From contig CAJKGK010000002.1 in the NCBI GenBank assembly GCA_905199445.1, forward strand, positions 62,001 to 126,000: a stretch of DNA of 64,000 bases, read 5' to 3'. The notes under the pieces were generated by a model. It saw only the letters and a list, made by a program, of their open reading frames with translations, did not search any database and was not told where the DNA came from. Shown in pieces: positions 50,776 to 60,067 of this stretch. Source of the stretch: an uncultured Lachnospiraceae bacterium. GTDB lineage: Bacteria > Bacillota > Clostridia > Lachnospirales > Lachnospiraceae. The position numbers and the translations under genes were made by a program. Position 1 is the stretch's first letter. Each line of letters begins with the position of its first letter.

Positions 50776-52155
50776 ATGAAAAGAGCAATTAATTTACTTG
50801 ACGGACCGATTTTTCCGTCTCTGACCCGGCTGGCTCTGCCGGTTGTGGGAACTTCCCTTGTTCAGATGGCCTATAACATGGTGGATATGATCTGGATCGG
50901 GCGCGTGGGAAGTAATGCCGTGGCCGCTGTAGGGGCAGCCGGTATGTATATGTGGCTGGCCTCCGGTATTGCCACTTTGTCCCGTGTGGGCGGTCAGATT
51001 AAGGTTGCCCATTCTCTGGGGGCTAAAAATCCTGAAGACGGGGCGGTATATGCCAGAAGTGCCCTGCAGATGGGGATTATTTCCGGACTTTTATTTGGGC
51101 TTTTGTCCCTGATTTTTAACGGACCCCTGATTGCATTTTTTAATCTTAACAGTGCGCAGGTGATCTGTGATGCCAGGATTTATATGGTGATTACATGCGG
51201 ACTGACGGTGTTTAATTTTGTCAATATGATTATGACCGGAATTATTACAGCCATGGGCAACAGTCAGACGCCGTTTATTGCAACCTGTATTGGACTTGGC
51301 TTTAATTTTATTTTAGACCCGGTCCTTATTTTTGGCATTGGTCCTTTCCCCAGGATGGGGGTGGCAGGGGCTGCGCTGGCAACGGTTCTGGCCCAGGTTA
51401 TTGTAACCGTGGCCTTTATTTTCTCTATGCGCCGGGATACGGTGATTTTTGATAAGATTCATCTTTTAAAAAAACCGGAATGGTGCCATATGCGTATGGT
51501 CATTAAAATCGGTATGCCAATGAGTATCCAAAGTCTGATGTTTACAGGAATTTCCATGGTTATTGCCCGCCTGATTGCCGGATGGGGCGATGCGGCGGTG
51601 GCTGTCCAAAAGGTAGGCAGCCAGATTGAATCGATTTCCTGGATGGCAGCCGATGGATTTTCGGCGGCGGTTAATTCCTTTACCGGACAAAATTATGGGG
51701 CAGATAATATAGACCGTGTAAAGAAGGGGTATAAGACGGCTGTATGTATTACGGTGATTTGGGGAATTATATGTACGATTATCCTGATTTTCCTGCCTCA
51801 GTATATTTTTAGAATCTTTATTCCAGAGGAAGCTCTTGTGCCTATGGGCGTGGATTATCTGCAGATTCTGGGGGTATCAGAAGTATTCTTATGTATGGAA
51901 ATTATGACAACCGGTGCATTTTCCGGAATGGGTCACACGATTCCGCCGGCTGTGGAGGGAATTGTGCTTACATCGGCCCGTATTCCATTGGCGATGATCC
52001 TGTCTGCTACGGCTCTGGGACTGAACGGGATCTGGTGGTCCATCAGTATTTCCAGTATTTTAAAAGGCGTTGTTCTGGTAACATGGTTTATTGTGTATTT
52101 CAAAAAAGTGGAACGCAAAAGAAAACTTGAAAAAAGTGCTTGCATTTTAAAATAA
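50776..52155 (+). CDS. MATE-family multidrug exporter
   Basis: A 459-residue membrane protein with twelve hydrophobic helices in two halves, each starting with a MATE signature (LALPVVGTSLVQMAYNMVDMIWIGRVG in part as NMVDMIWIGRVG; second half IKIGMPMSIQSLMF). Members export cationic drugs or metabolites against Na+ or H+. The ATG at 50776 follows GAGGGAG and lies after the upstream terminator; an open frame extends to 50683 through that hairpin but is unlikely to be used. The clpB promoter overlaps its 3' end. Confidence 0.92.
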   Translation: MKRAINLLDGPIFPSLTRLALPVVGTSLVQMAYNMVDMIWIGRVGSNAVAAVGAAGMYMWLASGIATLSRVGGQIKVAHSLGAKNPEDGAVYARSALQMGIISGLLFGLLSLIFNGPLIAFFNLNSAQVICDARIYMVITCGLTVFNFVNMIMTGIITAMGNSQTPFIATCIGLGFNFILDPVLIFGIGPFPRMGVAGAALATVLAQVIVTVAFIFSMRRDTVIFDKIHLLKKPEWCHMRMVIKIGMPMSIQSLMFTGISMVIARLIAGWGDAAVAVQKVGSQIESISWMAADGFSAAVNSFTGQNYGADNIDRVKKGYKTAVCITVIWGIICTIILIFLPQYIFRIFIPEEALVPMGVDYLQILGVSEVFLCMEIMTTGAFSGMGHTIPPAVEGIVLTSARIPLAMILSATALGLNGIWWSISISSILKGVVLVTWFIVYFKKVERKRKLEKSACILK

Positions 52156-52168
52156 AGTCTGTTATAGT
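52140..52168 (+). promoter_or_regulatory. Promoter of clpB
   Basis: TTGCAT at 52140-52145, 17-nt spacer, TATAGT at 52163-52168. The -35 box lies inside the end of the MATE gene. No CIRCE or CtsR-type repeat is visible nearby. Confidence 0.65.
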
Positions 52169-52216
52169 ACATATAGAACAAAGAGACACGTCTTTTTATA
52201 AGTGAGGTGTATGACT

Positions 52217-54808
52217 ATGGATTTAAATAAATTTACGCAGAAATCACTGCAGGCGGTTCAGAACTGTCAGAAAATCGCTTATGATTACGGAAATCAGGAG
52301 ATTGACCAGGAACATTTGCTGTATAGCCTGCTGACCATGGAAGACAGTCTGATTGCTAAATTGATCGGCAAGATGGAGCTGAATACCGAAGGTTTTATAT
52401 ATCAGACTGAAAAACTGATTGCCAAGCGGGTGAAGGTGTCCGGCGGTAAGGCGTATATCAGCGATTCTCTGAATCGGGCGCTGATGCAGGCTGAGACTGA
52501 AGCCAAACAGATGGATGATGAATATGTATCGGTGGAGCATCTTTTCCTGGCACTGATTGCAGTTCCTAATAAGGAGCTTAAGCAGCTGTTTAGGAATTTT
52601 CAGATCACCCGTGATGGTTTCTTAAAGGCACTTTTAAGTGTCCGGGGAAACCAGAGGGTGACCAGCGACAACCCGGAGGATACCTATGACAGCCTGGCCA
52701 AATACGGGGAAAATCTGGTGGAAAAGGCCAGAAACCAGAAGCTGGATCCGGTGATCGGGAGAGACAGTGAGATTCGTAATATTATCCGTATTCTGTCCCG
52801 TAAGACAAAGAACAACCCTGTACTCATCGGTGAACCTGGTGTGGGTAAAACTGCTGTGATTGAAGGTCTGGCCCAGCGTATTGTCCGCGGCGATGTTCCT
52901 GATGGCTTAAAGGACAAGCAGATCTTTTCTCTGGATATGGGGGCATTGGTTGCCGGTGCCAAGTACCGGGGAGAGTTTGAGGAACGTCTGAAGGCTGTGC
53001 TGGAGGAAGTCAGGAAAAGTGAAGGACAGATTATTCTGTTTGTGGATGAGCTGCACCTGATTGTCGGCGCCGGAAAAACCGACGGTGCCATGGATGCGGG
53101 AAATATGCTGAAACCTATGCTGGCCAGAGGCGAACTTCACTGTATCGGTGCCACAACGCTGGATGAGTACCGCCAGTATATTGAAAAGGATAAAGCGCTG
53201 GAACGGCGTTTTCAGCCTGTCATGGTTAATGAACCGACGGTGGAGGATACGATTTCTATTTTAAGAGGGCTTAAAGAGCGATATGAGGTTTTCCACGGCG
53301 TAAAGATTACCGATGGTGCTCTGGTGGCTGCGGCCATTTTGTCCAACCGTTATATTACGGATCGTTTTTTGCCGGATAAAGCCATTGACCTTGTCGATGA
53401 GGCCTGCGCATTGATTAAAACCGAACTGGATTCCATGCCTACCGAACTGGATGCGGTGTCCCGTAAGATTATGCAGCTGGAGATCGAGGAAGCTGCGCTG
53501 AAAAAAGAGGATGATCATTTAAGCAAGGACCGTCTTGCCGCTATTCAGGCCGAGATTGCCCAGTTGAGAGAAGACTTCCAGATTCAGAAGGCCAAATGGG
53601 ATGAGGACAAAAAAGCGGTTGAAAGTGTTCAGTCTTTGCGTCAGGAGATTGAGGATCTGAATAAGCAGATTGAGCTGGCTCAAAGAACCTATGATTTAGA
53701 CCGTGCCAGCGAAATTCAATACGGAAAGCTGCCTCAGCTTAAAAAACGCCTGGAAGAGGAAGAGGCGTATATTCACAATAGAGAAGGCTCTCTTGTCCGT
53801 GAGCAGGTAACCGATGAGGAGATTTCACAGATTGTATCCAGATGGACTGGTATTCCTGTGACGAAACTGACGGAAAGTGAGCGCAATAAGACACTTAATC
53901 TGGATAAAGAGCTTCATAAACGGGTGATTGGCCAGGATGAGGCGGTTACAAAGGTTACAGAGGCGATTATTCGTTCCAAGGCCGGCATTAAGGATGAGAC
54001 AAAGCCCATTGGTTCCTTTATGTTTCTCGGACCGACCGGTGTTGGTAAAACCGAGCTGGCTAAAACTTTGGCGGAGAGTCTGTTTGATGATGAGAATAAT
54101 ATGGTGCGTATCGATATGAGTGAGTATATGGAGAAGTTTTCTGTGTCCCGACTTATCGGGGCGCCTCCGGGATATGTGGGCTATGAAGAAGGCGGACAGC
54201 TGACAGAGGCCGTGCGGCGGAAACCTTATTCGGTTGTACTCTTTGATGAAATTGAAAAGGCTCATCCGGATGTATTTAATGTACTGCTTCAGGTGTTGGA
54301 TGATGGCCGGATTACGGATTCTCAGGGGCGAACCGTTGACTTTAAGAATACGATTTTGATTATGACTTCCAATATCGGCTCATCTTATCTTCTGGATGGT
54401 ATTAATGACCAGGGCGAAGTCAGTGCTGACAGTCAGAAAGCTGTGATGGCAGACCTGAGAGCCCACTTCAGACCGGAGTTCCTTAATCGTCTGGATGAAA
54501 TTATTATGTTTAAGCCGCTGGCTAAGGGGGATATTGAAGATATTATTGCCATCATGGTGGCTAATCTGAATAAACGTATTGCCGACCGGGAGCTGTCCAT
54601 CGAGGTGACGGATGCTGCGGCCGAGTACATTGTGGAGCATGGCTATGATCCGATGTACGGTGCCCGGCCTCTGAAGCGTTTTCTTCAGAAAAACGTGGAA
54701 ACACTTGTGGGCCGGATGATCCTGGCTGATGAAGTGCGCGCAGGGGATGTGATCACCATCGATGCCGGAGAAAACGGGCTGAAGGGCCATGTAAGAGTGA
54801 ACCAGTAA
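52217..54808 (+). CDS. clpB: ClpB disaggregase
   Basis: An 863-residue AAA+ chaperone that, with DnaK, pulls proteins out of aggregates. Order: Clp N domain (1-150), AAA-1 with Walker A GEPGVGKT at 205-212, a middle coiled coil (about 395-520, rich in Glu/Lys/Leu), AAA-2 with GPTGVGKT at 605-612, and the small C-terminal domain. The long middle domain and absence of a ClpP loop separate it from ClpC/ClpA. The ATG at 52217 is 7 nt from AGTGAGGTG; an ATG 6 nt earlier is too close. Confidence 0.95.
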   Translation: MDLNKFTQKSLQAVQNCQKIAYDYGNQEIDQEHLLYSLLTMEDSLIAKLIGKMELNTEGFIYQTEKLIAKRVKVSGGKAYISDSLNRALMQAETEAKQMDDEYVSVEHLFLALIAVPNKELKQLFRNFQITRDGFLKALLSVRGNQRVTSDNPEDTYDSLAKYGENLVEKARNQKLDPVIGRDSEIRNIIRILSRKTKNNPVLIGEPGVGKTAVIEGLAQRIVRGDVPDGLKDKQIFSLDMGALVAGAKYRGEFEERLKAVLEEVRKSEGQIILFVDELHLIVGAGKTDGAMDAGNMLKPMLARGELHCIGATTLDEYRQYIEKDKALERRFQPVMVNEPTVEDTISILRGLKERYEVFHGVKITDGALVAAAILSNRYITDRFLPDKAIDLVDEACALIKTELDSMPTELDAVSRKIMQLEIEEAALKKEDDHLSKDRLAAIQAEIAQLREDFQIQKAKWDEDKKAVESVQSLRQEIEDLNKQIELAQRTYDLDRASEIQYGKLPQLKKRLEEEEAYIHNREGSLVREQVTDEEISQIVSRWTGIPVTKLTESERNKTLNLDKELHKRVIGQDEAVTKVTEAIIRSKAGIKDETKPIGSFMFLGPTGVGKTELAKTLAESLFDDENNMVRIDMSEYMEKFSVSRLIGAPPGYVGYEEGGQLTEAVRRKPYSVVLFDEIEKAHPDVFNVLLQVLDDGRITDSQGRTVDFKNTILIMTSNIGSSYLLDGINDQGEVSADSQKAVMADLRAHFRPEFLNRLDEIIMFKPLAKGDIEDIIAIMVANLNKRIADRELSIEVTDAAAEYIVEHGYDPMYGARPLKRFLQKNVETLVGRMILADEVRAGDVITIDAGENGLKGHVRVNQ

Positions 54809-54821
54809 GCAGGAGTTATTT

Positions 54822-55373
54822 ATGGAACAGCAAAAGCAATGGACGATTTATAAAGGCCGTCCCCTGGATGAACAGGGGCGGTCTTTAGCGGAGCTTAGGG
54901 TTTATGATCTTTTGGATGAACTGGGGATTGACTATGAGCGGGTGGACCACGAGGCGGCTATGACTATGGCGGCCTGCCGGGACATTGACCGGCTTCTTCA
55001 TGTTCATGCCTGTAAAAATCTTTTTCTGAGAAATACCCAAAAGACCAGGTTTTATCTTTTACTGATTGCAGGTGACAAAAAATTTAAGACAAAAGATCTC
55101 TCTGCACAGTTGGGGATTGCACGTTTATCCTTTGCGGAGGAAGAATATATGGAAAAATACCTGGGGGTTCATCCAGGCTCTGTGACAGTGATGGGACTGA
55201 TGAATGATACCGGGCATCAGGTGCAGCTGCTTATTGACCGGGATGTTTATACGGAAGATATGACGGCCTGCCATCCTTGTGCCAATACGTCATCCATACG
55301 CCTTAAATCTGCAGATCTGCTGGGAAAATTTATCCCATATACAGGACATGAGCCCATATATGTGAGTTTGTAA
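54822..55373 (+). CDS. Prolyl-tRNA editing protein (Ala-tRNA(Pro) deacylase)
   Basis: A 183-residue YbaK/ProX-type editing domain acting in trans: it hydrolyses alanine wrongly attached to tRNA-Pro. Seen: the fold core YDLLDELGIDYERVDHEAAMT, the catalytic Lys in CKNLFLRN, FYLLLIAGDKKFKTKDL, and the binding loop HPGSVTVMGLMND with a later CHPCANTSS segment. It follows clpB after 13 nt and may be cotranscribed with it, linking protein quality control to translation fidelity. Confidence 0.9.
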   Translation: MEQQKQWTIYKGRPLDEQGRSLAELRVYDLLDELGIDYERVDHEAAMTMAACRDIDRLLHVHACKNLFLRNTQKTRFYLLLIAGDKKFKTKDLSAQLGIARLSFAEEEYMEKYLGVHPGSVTVMGLMNDTGHQVQLLIDRDVYTEDMTACHPCANTSSIRLKSADLLGKFIPYTGHEPIYVSL

Positions 55374-55384
55374 AAATGGATATT

Positions 55385-55436
55385 AAACGGACTGTGAAAG
55401 GTTTTGTGAAATAAAAAACTTTTCCGGTCCGTTTTT
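55385..55436 (+). terminator. Terminator after the deacylase gene
   Basis: AAACGGAC at 55385-55392 pairs with GTCCGTTT at 55427-55434, inner GAAAGG/CTTTTC pairing, then TTTTT. Confidence 0.72.
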
Positions 55437-55770
55437 AGTTGGTGTGAGTCAGGAAAAATCCGTATGAGACGAAAAATCTTTGTTAAATAAAAGATTAGAT
55501 CGCTAAATCGAAGATGAATATATAACTCTATCTTATAAGTATAGTCGGTTTTTTTCGATTTCATCGGACATTAATTGTTTTATAAAAATGGATAAGGTGT
55601 AATATTTGTGGGTGAAGACGATTAAAAAAATAAAAAATCAGATAATTATAGATTTAACAAACTTATTATTTGATAATAGTGAAGTAAATAACGATAGTTG
55701 ACATACAATTTAAAAGGTAATATCATAAACTTATCAGAAGATCATATGAATCAAAAGGGGGTAACGATTT
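55437..55770. other. AT-rich intergenic region before the aldehyde dehydrogenase gene
   Basis: More than 330 nt without a gene. It is clearly more AT-rich than its neighbours. Two promoter-like pairs are seen: TTGTTT/TGTAAT at 55575-55603 and the better one at 55698. No conserved RNA fold or small gene is recognised. Confidence 0.6.
55698..55726 (+). promoter_or_regulatory. Promoter of the aldehyde dehydrogenase gene
   Basis: TTGACA (perfect -35) at 55698-55703, 17-nt spacer, TATCAT at 55721-55726; the transcript start would be about 40 nt before the ATG. Confidence 0.82.
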
Positions 55771-57252
55771 ATGAACTTTAGAAATTACATTAAGGATTCT
55801 TATAAGCTGTTTATTGATGGAGTGTGGGTCGATGCATCCGATGGTGCGACATTTAAGACTTACTGTCCGGCGACAGGGGAGGCATTGGCGGTATGTGCCC
55901 AGGCAACCAGAGCGGATGTGGACAGGGCTGTCGATTGTGCATGGAAAGCTTTTGAATCATGGAAAAAGACGACTGCCACAGAACGGGCCGATCTTCTGAT
56001 GAAGATTGCAGACCGCATTGATGCCAATAAAGAAACTTTGGCTATGATTGAAGCTATTGATAACGGAAAGCCTATTCGGGAGACCATGGCTATCGATGTC
56101 CCTTATGCAGCCGATCATTTCCGATATTTTGCAGGTGTGATCAGAGCCGAAGAAGGCAATGCCTCCATGCTTGATCAGAATACACTGAGTCTGATTTTAA
56201 GAGAACCCATAGGCGTTGTCGGGCAGATTGTTCCATGGAATTTTCCGTTTCTTATGGCGGCATGGAAACTGGCTCCGGTATTGGCTGCCGGCTGCTGTAC
56301 GGTATTTAAGCCATCCAGCCATACGTCTTTAAGCGTACTGGCTTTTGCAGAATTGATTCAGGACATTCTGCCTCCGGGAGTATTTAATGTGATTACCGGT
56401 TCTGGTTCAAAGTCCGGGAATTATATGCTGGAACATAAAGGTTTCCGGAAATTAGCATTTACCGGGTCTACGGAGGTTGGAATGGATGTGGCCAATGCCG
56501 CTGCTAAAAGTCTGATTCCGGCAACATTGGAACTGGGCGGAAAGTCTGCGAACATCTTTTTCCCGGACTGTAAATGGGATATGGCTATGGATGGACTGCA
56601 GCTTGGTATTCTCTTTAATCAGGGTCAGGTATGCTGTGCCGGCTCCAGAGTATTTGTTCACGAAGATATTTATGATCGTTTTATTCAGGAAGCGGTATCG
56701 GCTTTTAATAAAGTAAAAGTGGGACTTCCATGGGAATCGGATACTCAGATGGGTGCACAGATTTATGAATCACACCTTAAAAAGATTTTAGGCTGGATCG
56801 ATGAGGCCAAATCCGAAGGTGCCCGTGTGGCCTGCGGCGGTGAGCGGATAACGGAAGGGGATCTGGCCCGTGGCTGCTTTATGAAGCCGACATTACTGGT
56901 TGATGTTACCAATGATATGAAGGTTGCCCAGGAAGAGATTTTCGGCCCCGTGGCCTGTGTGATAAAATTTAAAGATGAGGATGAAGTGATTAAAATGGCC
57001 AATGACAGCAGGTATGGATTAGGCGGTGCTGTCTGGACCAGGGATATTAACCGGGCAATTCGGGTATGCCGGGGGATTGAAACAGGTCGTATGTGGGTAA
57101 ATACCTATAATGCGATTCCGGCTGGTGCGCCTTTTGGCGGTTATAAGGAATCCGGTATTGGACGTGAGACGCACAAAGTAATGCTGGATCATTATACACA
57201 GATGAAAAATATTATGATTAATCTTTCCGAAAACCCGTCAGGATTTTATTAA
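55771..57252 (+). CDS. NAD(P)-dependent aldehyde dehydrogenase
   Basis: A 493-residue cytosolic ALDH oxidising aldehydes to acids. Seen: PWNFPFLMAAWKLAPVLAAG, the NAD-loop FTGSTEVG, the general base Glu in LELGGKSAN, the catalytic Cys288 in NQGQVCCAGSR and the late EEIFGPVACVIKF and PFGGYKESGIGRE. Closest in pattern to acetaldehyde/betaine-aldehyde type enzymes; the substrate is unknown. Single-gene unit with a strong promoter and GGGGG ribosome site. Confidence 0.94.
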   Translation: MNFRNYIKDSYKLFIDGVWVDASDGATFKTYCPATGEALAVCAQATRADVDRAVDCAWKAFESWKKTTATERADLLMKIADRIDANKETLAMIEAIDNGKPIRETMAIDVPYAADHFRYFAGVIRAEEGNASMLDQNTLSLILREPIGVVGQIVPWNFPFLMAAWKLAPVLAAGCCTVFKPSSHTSLSVLAFAELIQDILPPGVFNVITGSGSKSGNYMLEHKGFRKLAFTGSTEVGMDVANAAAKSLIPATLELGGKSANIFFPDCKWDMAMDGLQLGILFNQGQVCCAGSRVFVHEDIYDRFIQEAVSAFNKVKVGLPWESDTQMGAQIYESHLKKILGWIDEAKSEGARVACGGERITEGDLARGCFMKPTLLVDVTNDMKVAQEEIFGPVACVIKFKDEDEVIKMANDSRYGLGGAVWTRDINRAIRVCRGIETGRMWVNTYNAIPAGAPFGGYKESGIGRETHKVMLDHYTQMKNIMINLSENPSGFY

Positions 57253-57323
57253 ATCATGGCTGTACACCTGTAGAAAATCCATTCTTGTCATAAAAAGATG
57301 GATTGCGCTATAATAATGAAAGA

Positions 57324-57388
57324 ATCCCGGCTGTGTGCCGCAGATACTTAAGATGAAGTGTCTGCGGCACACAGCCGGGATCTTTTTA
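57324..57388. terminator. Very long hairpin between convergent genes
   Basis: ATCCCGGCTGTGTGCCGCAG and six more bases (57324-57349) pair over 26 bp with 57356-57381, with one G-U pair and a 6-nt loop, then TTTTT. It lies between the aldehyde dehydrogenase gene and the convergent ribbon-helix-helix gene. Confidence 0.9.
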
Positions 57389-57393
57389 CTTAT

Positions 57394-57588
57394 TCAAAAG
57401 AGCGGGGCTTCTGTTTTTGAAGGATGTTTTTTTCTGTACTTGACACATTCGGTCAGCAGATATTCGATTTGTCCGTTAACGGATCTAAATTCATCTTCTG
57501 CCCATGCGGCAAGCTCATTGTAAAGTGTCGAGGATAAACGTAAGGGCACCTGCTTTTTTGCTTTTTCTTTTAATTGGCGTTCTTCCAA
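57394..57588 (-). CDS. Small ribbon-helix-helix (Arc/CopG-type) protein
   Basis: A 64-residue basic protein: KKQVPLRLSSTLYNELAAWA, then EDEFRSVNGQIEYLLTECV, the strand-helix-helix plan of Arc/MetJ-type DNA-binding proteins, with the QVPLRL strand contacting DNA in relatives. The start is a TTG at 57588, supported by AAAGGAGG 8 nt upstream; no ATG fits. It follows the SPFH gene by 34 nt on the same strand, so both are probably one transcript; it may regulate that unit. Confidence 0.82.
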   Translation of the reverse strand: MEERQLKEKAKKQVPLRLSSTLYNELAAWAEDEFRSVNGQIEYLLTECVKYRKKHPSKTEAPLF

Positions 57589-57622
57589 CGTTTGAACCTC
57601 CTTTGTAAGCTTTTAGTAGAGA

Positions 57623-58624
57623 TCAGTAAAGGCTTCCGCTGTTGACAATGGGCTGGGCATCCTTGTTTCCACACAGAACTACAAGAAGGTTGCTGACCAT
57701 GGCAGCCTTGCGTTCTTCGTCCAGCTGTACAATGTCATTTTCATTAAGTTTGGCCAGGGCCATCTCAACCATACCGACAGCCCCCTCGACGATTTTCTGG
57801 CGGGCATCAATAATGGCTGCAGCCTGCTGGCGCTGGAGCATGGCAGAAGCGATTTCCGGTGAATAAGAAAGATGCGTAATCCGTACCTCAAGAATTTTCA
57901 AACCTGCAATGGCGACCTTATTTTGCAGTTCAGCTTTCATAATATCCGCCACTTCCTGGCTGCTTCCTCTCAGAGATTTTTCATCGCCGCCATCGCTGGT
58001 ATCATAGGGGAACCGTCTGGCAGCATTGCGGACAATAGAGTCGCACTGAATGGACAGGAAGGTTTTGTAATTCTGTACATTAAATACGGCTTTGACAGGA
58101 TCCACAACCTGCCAGATAACGATTGTGCCGATCTCGATGGGGTTGCCCAGTTCATCATTGACTTTTTGCTTATTATTGTCCAGTGTCATGGCTTTTAAAG
58201 ATACTTTTTTGCTTGCGCCGCTTCCGTTTGTCCCCATGGACACCTTGCCTGTAGAGGCTATGGAAAAGCCACTGCCGGTTACCGTGGGATTTACACCTGT
58301 ACAAAAAGGATTAACCCAGTAGAACCCTTCACTTTTTAATGTGCCGTAATAGTTGCCAAATAATGTAAGAACCAGTGCTTCGTTGGGGCCAATGACCTTT
58401 AAACCGGCAAACAGTATGGGAGCCAGACAGCAGACAATGATTCCGGCTGCAATGAGGATACCGCCGGGCACATTCTTCATGTTGCTCACAAGTATACCGC
58501 CGATGATCGTGGCAGCGATCGCGGCAAGAATAATGAGAAGCGTGATTCCCAACATGGCAAAGCCGTTCGCAGCAGGTGCTTTTTTCTCTTCATACACTTT
58601 TTTTGATACAAATTGATCGTTCAT
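57623..58624 (-). CDS. SPFH/Band 7-domain membrane protein
   Basis: A 333-residue membrane scaffold protein. Two hydrophobic segments near the start (about 22-44 and 54-76), then a Band 7 domain beginning VIGPNEALVLTLFGNYYGTL and running to about residue 290 with VDPVKAVFNVQNYKTFLSIQ and LQRQQAAAIIDARQKIVEGA (in parts), ending in a helical Ala-rich tail. SPFH proteins form ring-like assemblies at the membrane and gather proteases or lipids. No NfeD or FtsH gene is adjacent; the partner here is the small ribbon-helix-helix protein. Confidence 0.88.
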   Translation of the reverse strand: MNDQFVSKKVYEEKKAPAANGFAMLGITLLIILAAIAATIIGGILVSNMKNVPGGILIAAGIIVCCLAPILFAGLKVIGPNEALVLTLFGNYYGTLKSEGFYWVNPFCTGVNPTVTGSGFSIASTGKVSMGTNGSGASKKVSLKAMTLDNNKQKVNDELGNPIEIGTIVIWQVVDPVKAVFNVQNYKTFLSIQCDSIVRNAARRFPYDTSDGGDEKSLRGSSQEVADIMKAELQNKVAIAGLKILEVRITHLSYSPEIASAMLQRQQAAAIIDARQKIVEGAVGMVEMALAKLNENDIVQLDEERKAAMVSNLLVVLCGNKDAQPIVNSGSLY

Positions 58625-58824
58625 AAAATCCTCTCCTTTGTGAACAAATTCAAAATCTAATTGATATCAATTTGATATCATAATAATAACGCTGGATGAA
58701 AATAATGTCAATAGAAAAGTTTTTTCAGGGGAGCAAAAAGTGAAATAACTGCCTTACTGCGTTGAATTACAAATGTAAAGTGTTGTGCTTCTATATATTT
58801 TCTGATAAACTCAATTTAACATTA

Positions 58825-58846
58825 AGCATGTGCAAATGCACATGCT
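58825..58846. promoter_or_regulatory. Candidate LacI-type operator
   Basis: AGCATGTGCA and TGCACATGCT form a perfect 10-bp inverted repeat with a 2-nt AA centre, 38 nt before the LacI gene start. It probably binds that regulator for self-control. Confidence 0.7.
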
Positions 58847-58884
58847 AGGAACTTCTATTAGCGGCAATATAGGGGGCATTTATT

Positions 58885-59934
58885 ATGAAAAAAGTAAAAG
58901 CTGTGGATATAGCCAATCATCTGGGGATTTCAAAGGCAACGGTATCATTGGCTTTAAATAATCGCCCAGGGATCAGTGAAAACACTCGTAAAAAAGTTTT
59001 ACAGTGTAAAAAAGAACTGGAACAGAAAAGTGTGCGGACTTCCGGTGTGATTAAGCTGGTTACCCTTACAGGAATTGATGTTAAGGAAGATGCCAGGTCC
59101 CCGTTTTTTGAAAAGATGCTCTGGGGTATCGAACAGGCACTTTCAGAGACTGCATACACGCTGGAGGTTTTGGCTCTTCCGGATTCGGTTTCCAGCATTT
59201 ATGAGGCTGTGCGTATATGCAACAATGAGGCTGTGGCAGGTGCTTTGCTGATTTTTTCAAGAAGTATGGAAACTTTAAGCGCAGAGCAGCTGGTGATATT
59301 TAAACAATTTAATATGCCGGTTATTTTTTATGACAGCCTTATTCTCACGATAAATTTTGACCAGGTCAGAGCGGGAAACGGCGCTGCAGTGGATCTTGCG
59401 GCCAGACATCTTTATCGAATGGGTCACAGGCATATTGCCTATTTTTATACGGAAGATGACGGAACCTGTTATAATCTGACCAGACGCTTGGAAGCAGCAA
59501 AGCGGTGTGCATCCATGTTTAGAGAAAAAGGGCTGAGGACAGATTTTATTTGTATCAGAAGCGGAACCGTTCACGGATCGGCGGAAGTGTTACTCCAGTA
59601 TTGCAGAAAGAATATTTCTGAATATCTGAACCGGGAGACCGATTTGCCTACCGGTTTTGTTTGTGATAACTATATTACATCCGCGGCGACGATTGAACAG
59701 CTGGATCAAAAGGGGTTCAAAATTCCTCAGCAGGTTTCCGTGATTGGGATCGATCCGCCCAATGGTCTGATTAAGGGGAAAGAACTGACCTATGTGGATT
59801 TAATCGATGATCGAAGAGGATATTTTGCCGTACAGAGACTGATCGATCGTATTGAAGGTCGGGTGATGGAGCATATTGTATGTGATATTGCCCCAGTGCT
59901 TGTTCACGGAGATACGGTAGGAAAAAGGATTTGA
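58885..59934 (+). CDS. LacI-family transcriptional regulator
   Basis: A 349-residue repressor type protein. The N-terminal HTH is clear (VKAVDIANHLGISKATVSLALNNRPGISENTRKKV, in parts VDIANHLGISKATVS and hinge region NTRKKVLQ), followed by a periplasmic-binding-like sugar sensor (about 60-340) with IAYFYTEDD and VIGIDPPN. A downstream glycosidase-like gene 133 bp away is the likely target. Effector unknown. GGGGG lies 9 nt before the ATG. Confidence 0.92.
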   Translation: MKKVKAVDIANHLGISKATVSLALNNRPGISENTRKKVLQCKKELEQKSVRTSGVIKLVTLTGIDVKEDARSPFFEKMLWGIEQALSETAYTLEVLALPDSVSSIYEAVRICNNEAVAGALLIFSRSMETLSAEQLVIFKQFNMPVIFYDSLILTINFDQVRAGNGAAVDLAARHLYRMGHRHIAYFYTEDDGTCYNLTRRLEAAKRCASMFREKGLRTDFICIRSGTVHGSAEVLLQYCRKNISEYLNRETDLPTGFVCDNYITSAATIEQLDQKGFKIPQQVSVIGIDPPNGLIKGKELTYVDLIDDRRGYFAVQRLIDRIEGRVMEHIVCDIAPVLVHGDTVGKRI

Positions 59935-60007
59935 TTAAAGTTTAGAAAAAGTTTAAAAATACATGATCCTGTAGAAATTTCTGATTATAAATCGTTATGT
60001 GTGCGAA

Positions 60008-60036
60008 TATACAGTTAATTTTTGGGGTGTTATAAT
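60008..60036 (+). promoter_or_regulatory. Promoter of the glycosidase-like gene
   Basis: TATACA at 60008-60013, 17-nt spacer, TATAAT at 60031-60036 with an extended TG. A GTGTGCGAATATAC stretch over the -35 box weakly recalls half of the LacI-type palindrome. Confidence 0.55.
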
Positions 60037-60067
60037 AGCTGTGACATGAAAGAAAGGGGATTTTACG

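Noticed and set aside
52156..52216. CIRCE or CtsR operator before clpB
   Set aside because: No TTAGCACTC/GAGTGCTAA pair or tandem GGTCAAA-type heptads are found.
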